From positions 1 to 56,389 of the forward strand of contig NZ_NEHB01000030.1 of the NCBI RefSeq assembly GCF_002127655.1: a stretch of DNA of 56,389 nt, given 5' to 3'. Each line of letters opens with the position of its first letter. Position 1 is the first letter of the stretch. This stretch comes from Janthinobacterium sp. GW456P (GTDB lineage Bacteria > Pseudomonadota > Gammaproteobacteria > Burkholderiales > Burkholderiaceae_D). The notes below the pieces were generated by a model. That model did not search any database, was not told the origin of the DNA, and saw only the letters and a list, made by a program, of their open reading frames with translations. Made by a program: the position numbers and the translations under genes. This document shows, one piece after another, positions 54,337 through 56,389 of the stretch.

Positions 54337-56049
54337 ATGTCACTTACACAATTCAAAATCGGCACCCGGCTCGGGATCGGATTTGCTGTCGTTCTCGGTC
54401 TGCTGGTGGCCGTCTTGCTCGTTGGCCTGTACTCCATGGGGCAACTGAGCGCACGCACGCACGACATCGTGGCCGACAAAAACGTCAAGATGGCGGCCGC
54501 CAATACCATGAGCGACAACGTGCGCAACATCACCCTGGCGATTACCAGCATTGTGGTGGCGCCGACGGAAGCGCTGGTGCAGGCGGAACTGGCAAAGATC
54601 GGCGAAGCACGCAAGAAGTACGGCGCCGCCAAGGAAACCTTGCAAAAGAAAATTTCGACGGACAAGGAAACGGCGCTGATGGCTGAACTGGACGCGGCCC
54701 TGAAATCGGGGGCGCCGCTGAACAACAAGGTCATCGAGCTGCGCAATGCGGGCCAGACGGAAGAGGCGATCGCCTTTTTGACGCAGCAGGCGGCACCGAG
54801 CCTGAAACGCGTGCTGGGCGCGCTCGACAGCCTGGTCGCATATGAAGGCGAGCAGGCGGCCCAGGCGGCAACGGACGCCGAAACGCTGAGCAACAGCGCG
54901 CGCGCTTCCATGATTACCTTGGGCAGCGTGGCCGTGCTGCTGGGCGCTTTTGTTGCGTGGATCATCACGCGCTCGATCACCCATCCCATCAATGCGGCCG
55001 TCAGCGTGGCCGAAACCGTCGCCTCGGGCGATTTGTCGTCGCACATCGCCGTCAATTCCAGCGATGAAACGGGCCGCCTGCTGGGCGCCCTGAAAGCCAT
55101 GAACACCAGCCTGCTGGGCGTGGTGGCGCAAGTGCGCCATGGCACGGATGCGATCTCCACGGCATCGAGCGAAATTGCCGCCGGCAACCTCGACCTGTCG
55201 TCACGCACGGAAGAGCAAGCCAGTTCGCTGGAAGAAACCGCGTCGGCCATGGAAGAACTGACCTCGACCGTGAAGCAGAACGCGGACAATGCGCGCCAGG
55301 CGAACCAGCTGGCGAAAAGCGCGTCCGAGGTGGCCGTACGCGGCGGCAGCATCGTCGCGCAAGTGGTCGACACCATGGGCACGATCAATGACTCGTCGAA
55401 GAAAATCGTCGACATCATCGGCGTCATCGACGGCATCGCCTTCCAGACCAACATCCTGGCCTTGAACGCAGCCGTGGAAGCGGCGCGCGCGGGTGAACAG
55501 GGCCGCGGCTTCGCCGTGGTGGCAACAGAGGTACGCAACCTGGCGCACCGTTCGGCCAGCGCCGCCAAGGAAATCAAGGAATTGATCGCCGCCTCCGTCG
55601 CCAACGTGGACACGGGTTCGCGCCTCGTCAATGAAGCGGGCCAGACCATGGGCGACATCGTCGACAGCATCGTGCGCGTGACTGACATCATGGGAGAAAT
55701 CACCTCCGCCACGCACGAGCAGACCATCGGCATCGAACAGATCAACATGGCCATTGCCCAGATGGATGAAGTGACGCAGCAAAACGCGGCCCTGGTGGAA
55801 GAAGCGGCGGCCGCCTCGCAAAGCATGCAGGAGCAGGCGAGCGAACTGGCGCACGTGGTGGGCTTCTTTAAAACCGGCAACCATGTTGCCGGCGTAAGCA
55901 AGCTGACGCCTGTGCGCGCCACGCCGGCAGCGGCTGCGCCCGCCATCGCACGTCCCGCGGCCAAGCCCGCGCCCGTGCGCAAGGCCGTTGCGGCCACACC
56001 CGCGCGCCGCAGCAACGCCGCCGCCGAGAGCGAATGGGAAGAGTTTTAA
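54337..56049 (+). CDS. Methyl-accepting chemotaxis protein with CheR tether
   Basis: A 570-residue chemoreceptor. TM1 is at ~13-33, the periplasmic helical domain at ~35-190 contains TAxDKNVKMAAANTM-type features and EIGEARKKYGAAKE, TM2 is at ~194-213, and HAMP follows. The conserved tip is GIAFQTNILALNAAVEAARAG. The Ala/Pro-rich linker ends in ESEWEEF, a CheR/CheB tether (WxxF). Its cytoplasmic half is very similar to the receptor at 43954-45684. The sensor domain differs, so another stimulus is likely. Confidence 0.95.
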   Translation: MSLTQFKIGTRLGIGFAVVLGLLVAVLLVGLYSMGQLSARTHDIVADKNVKMAAANTMSDNVRNITLAITSIVVAPTEALVQAELAKIGEARKKYGAAKETLQKKISTDKETALMAELDAALKSGAPLNNKVIELRNAGQTEEAIAFLTQQAAPSLKRVLGALDSLVAYEGEQAAQAATDAETLSNSARASMITLGSVAVLLGAFVAWIITRSITHPINAAVSVAETVASGDLSSHIAVNSSDETGRLLGALKAMNTSLLGVVAQVRHGTDAISTASSEIAAGNLDLSSRTEEQASSLEETASAMEELTSTVKQNADNARQANQLAKSASEVAVRGGSIVAQVVDTMGTINDSSKKIVDIIGVIDGIAFQTNILALNAAVEAARAGEQGRGFAVVATEVRNLAHRSASAAKEIKELIAASVANVDTGSRLVNEAGQTMGDIVDSIVRVTDIMGEITSATHEQTIGIEQINMAIAQMDEVTQQNAALVEEAAAASQSMQEQASELAHVVGFFKTGNHVAGVSKLTPVRATPAAAAPAIARPAAKPAPVRKAVAATPARRSNAAAESEWEEF

Positions 56050-56100
56050 AACACCGGTTTTAATACCAGAGTTTTAACACCCGGCAACATCGCAACGGGG

Positions 56101-56135
56101 AAAGCCAGGCAGGAAGTTGCTGCCTGGCTTTTTTT
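56101..56135 (+). terminator. Rho-independent terminator after the chemoreceptor
   Basis: Stem AAAGCCAGGCAG (56101-56112) / CTGCCTGGCTTT (56120-56131), 7-nt loop, then four more T, about 50 bp after the stop. Confidence 0.9.
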
Positions 56136-56249
56136 CGTCCGCCAATACCACTTTTTTTGCGGCAAAGCCCGCGCAATAGGCAAAAGTGCAAAACGTGCAG
56201 CACGCATACGCTTTACAATCCTCGCTCGCTTTACAAAATATTGGTCATC

Positions 56250-56389
56250 ATGAATCAGGCAGAACAGCAGCGCCTCCTGGCTATCCTGGAGTATTGGCAC
56301 AAGATCGAATTCTTTATCCCGTTTGACCTGAATCAAATCACGGACGTTGAAGACCAGTCCACCGTGCGTCTCCTGCACCGCGAACAGCT
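56250..56389 (+). CDS. Start of an unidentified gene, cut by the window edge
   Basis: An open frame begins with ATG at 56250 and runs to the end of the window (46 codons). It reads MNQAEQQRLLAILEYWHKIE, then FFIPFDLNQITDVEDQ and further. A terminator lies upstream and a possible TACAAT -10 at 56214-56219, so it is probably a new transcription unit. No function can be assigned from this piece. Confidence 0.6.
   Translation, partial: MNQAEQQRLLAILEYWHKIEFFIPFDLNQITDVEDQSTVRLLHREQ

Noticed and set aside
56046..56378. Minus-strand frame at the right end
   Set aside because: It runs through the terminator and the start of the plus-strand gene at 56250, which has a better start context.

Overview
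The window looks like a chromosomal segment around the replication origin of a betaproteobacterium, most likely Oxalobacteraceae (Janthinobacterium/Massilia-like). The basis is the 5' end of a betaproteobacterial-type 16S rRNA at the left edge, high GC content, and the conserved set mnmE - yidC - yidD - rnpA - rpmH - oriC - dnaA - dnaN - gyrB. The assignment rests on sequence character and gene order; no database search was possible. Genes left of the origin are mostly on the minus strand and the replication genes to the right are on the plus strand, as expected for diverging forks.

Layout: (1) 1-506, the 5' end of a minus-strand rRNA operon with its leader and a strong promoter. (2) 507-10580, a minus-strand, translationally coupled yfaA-yfaT-yfaS-yfaQ-yfaP operon with a second DUF2135 copy: a thioester alpha-2-macroglobulin with partners that look like cell-wall enzymes. 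(3) 10714-19421, plus strand: a B12-binding radical SAM protein, an MCE-type lipid ABC transporter (permease, ATPase, MCE, lipoprotein) coupled to a VanZ-like protein, a 2Fe-2S ferredoxin, an alpha/beta hydrolase and a DD-carboxypeptidase. (4) 19485-24285, a periplasmic GMC dehydrogenase (cytochrome c, GMC and Tat subunits) with a divergent TetR regulator. (5) 24339-28574, an aldo/keto reductase, phosphatidylserine synthase, a CAP-domain lipoprotein, an Hpt protein and two small proteins. (6) 28585-38807, the origin region. (7) 38952-56049, accessory and regulatory genes: MarR-GNAT fusion, diguanylate cyclase, AI-2E family permease, two chemoreceptors, a MORN-like protein, EamA with divergent AraC, MarC, DinB, MFS plus serine hydrolase with divergent LysR. 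The last gene is cut by the window edge.

The most interesting items are: the yfa operon, where visible motifs suggest a PBP-like + SpoIID-like + zincin protein (YfaQ) and an NlpC/P60-like protein (YfaT) beside an A2M protease trap; a pair of structured ~112-bp repeats flanking dnaA whose termini differ in a compensatory way; several other palindromic repeats; and palindromic candidate operators in front of the TetR, MarR-GNAT and diguanylate cyclase genes. No CRISPR array, IS element, prophage or tRNA gene was seen.
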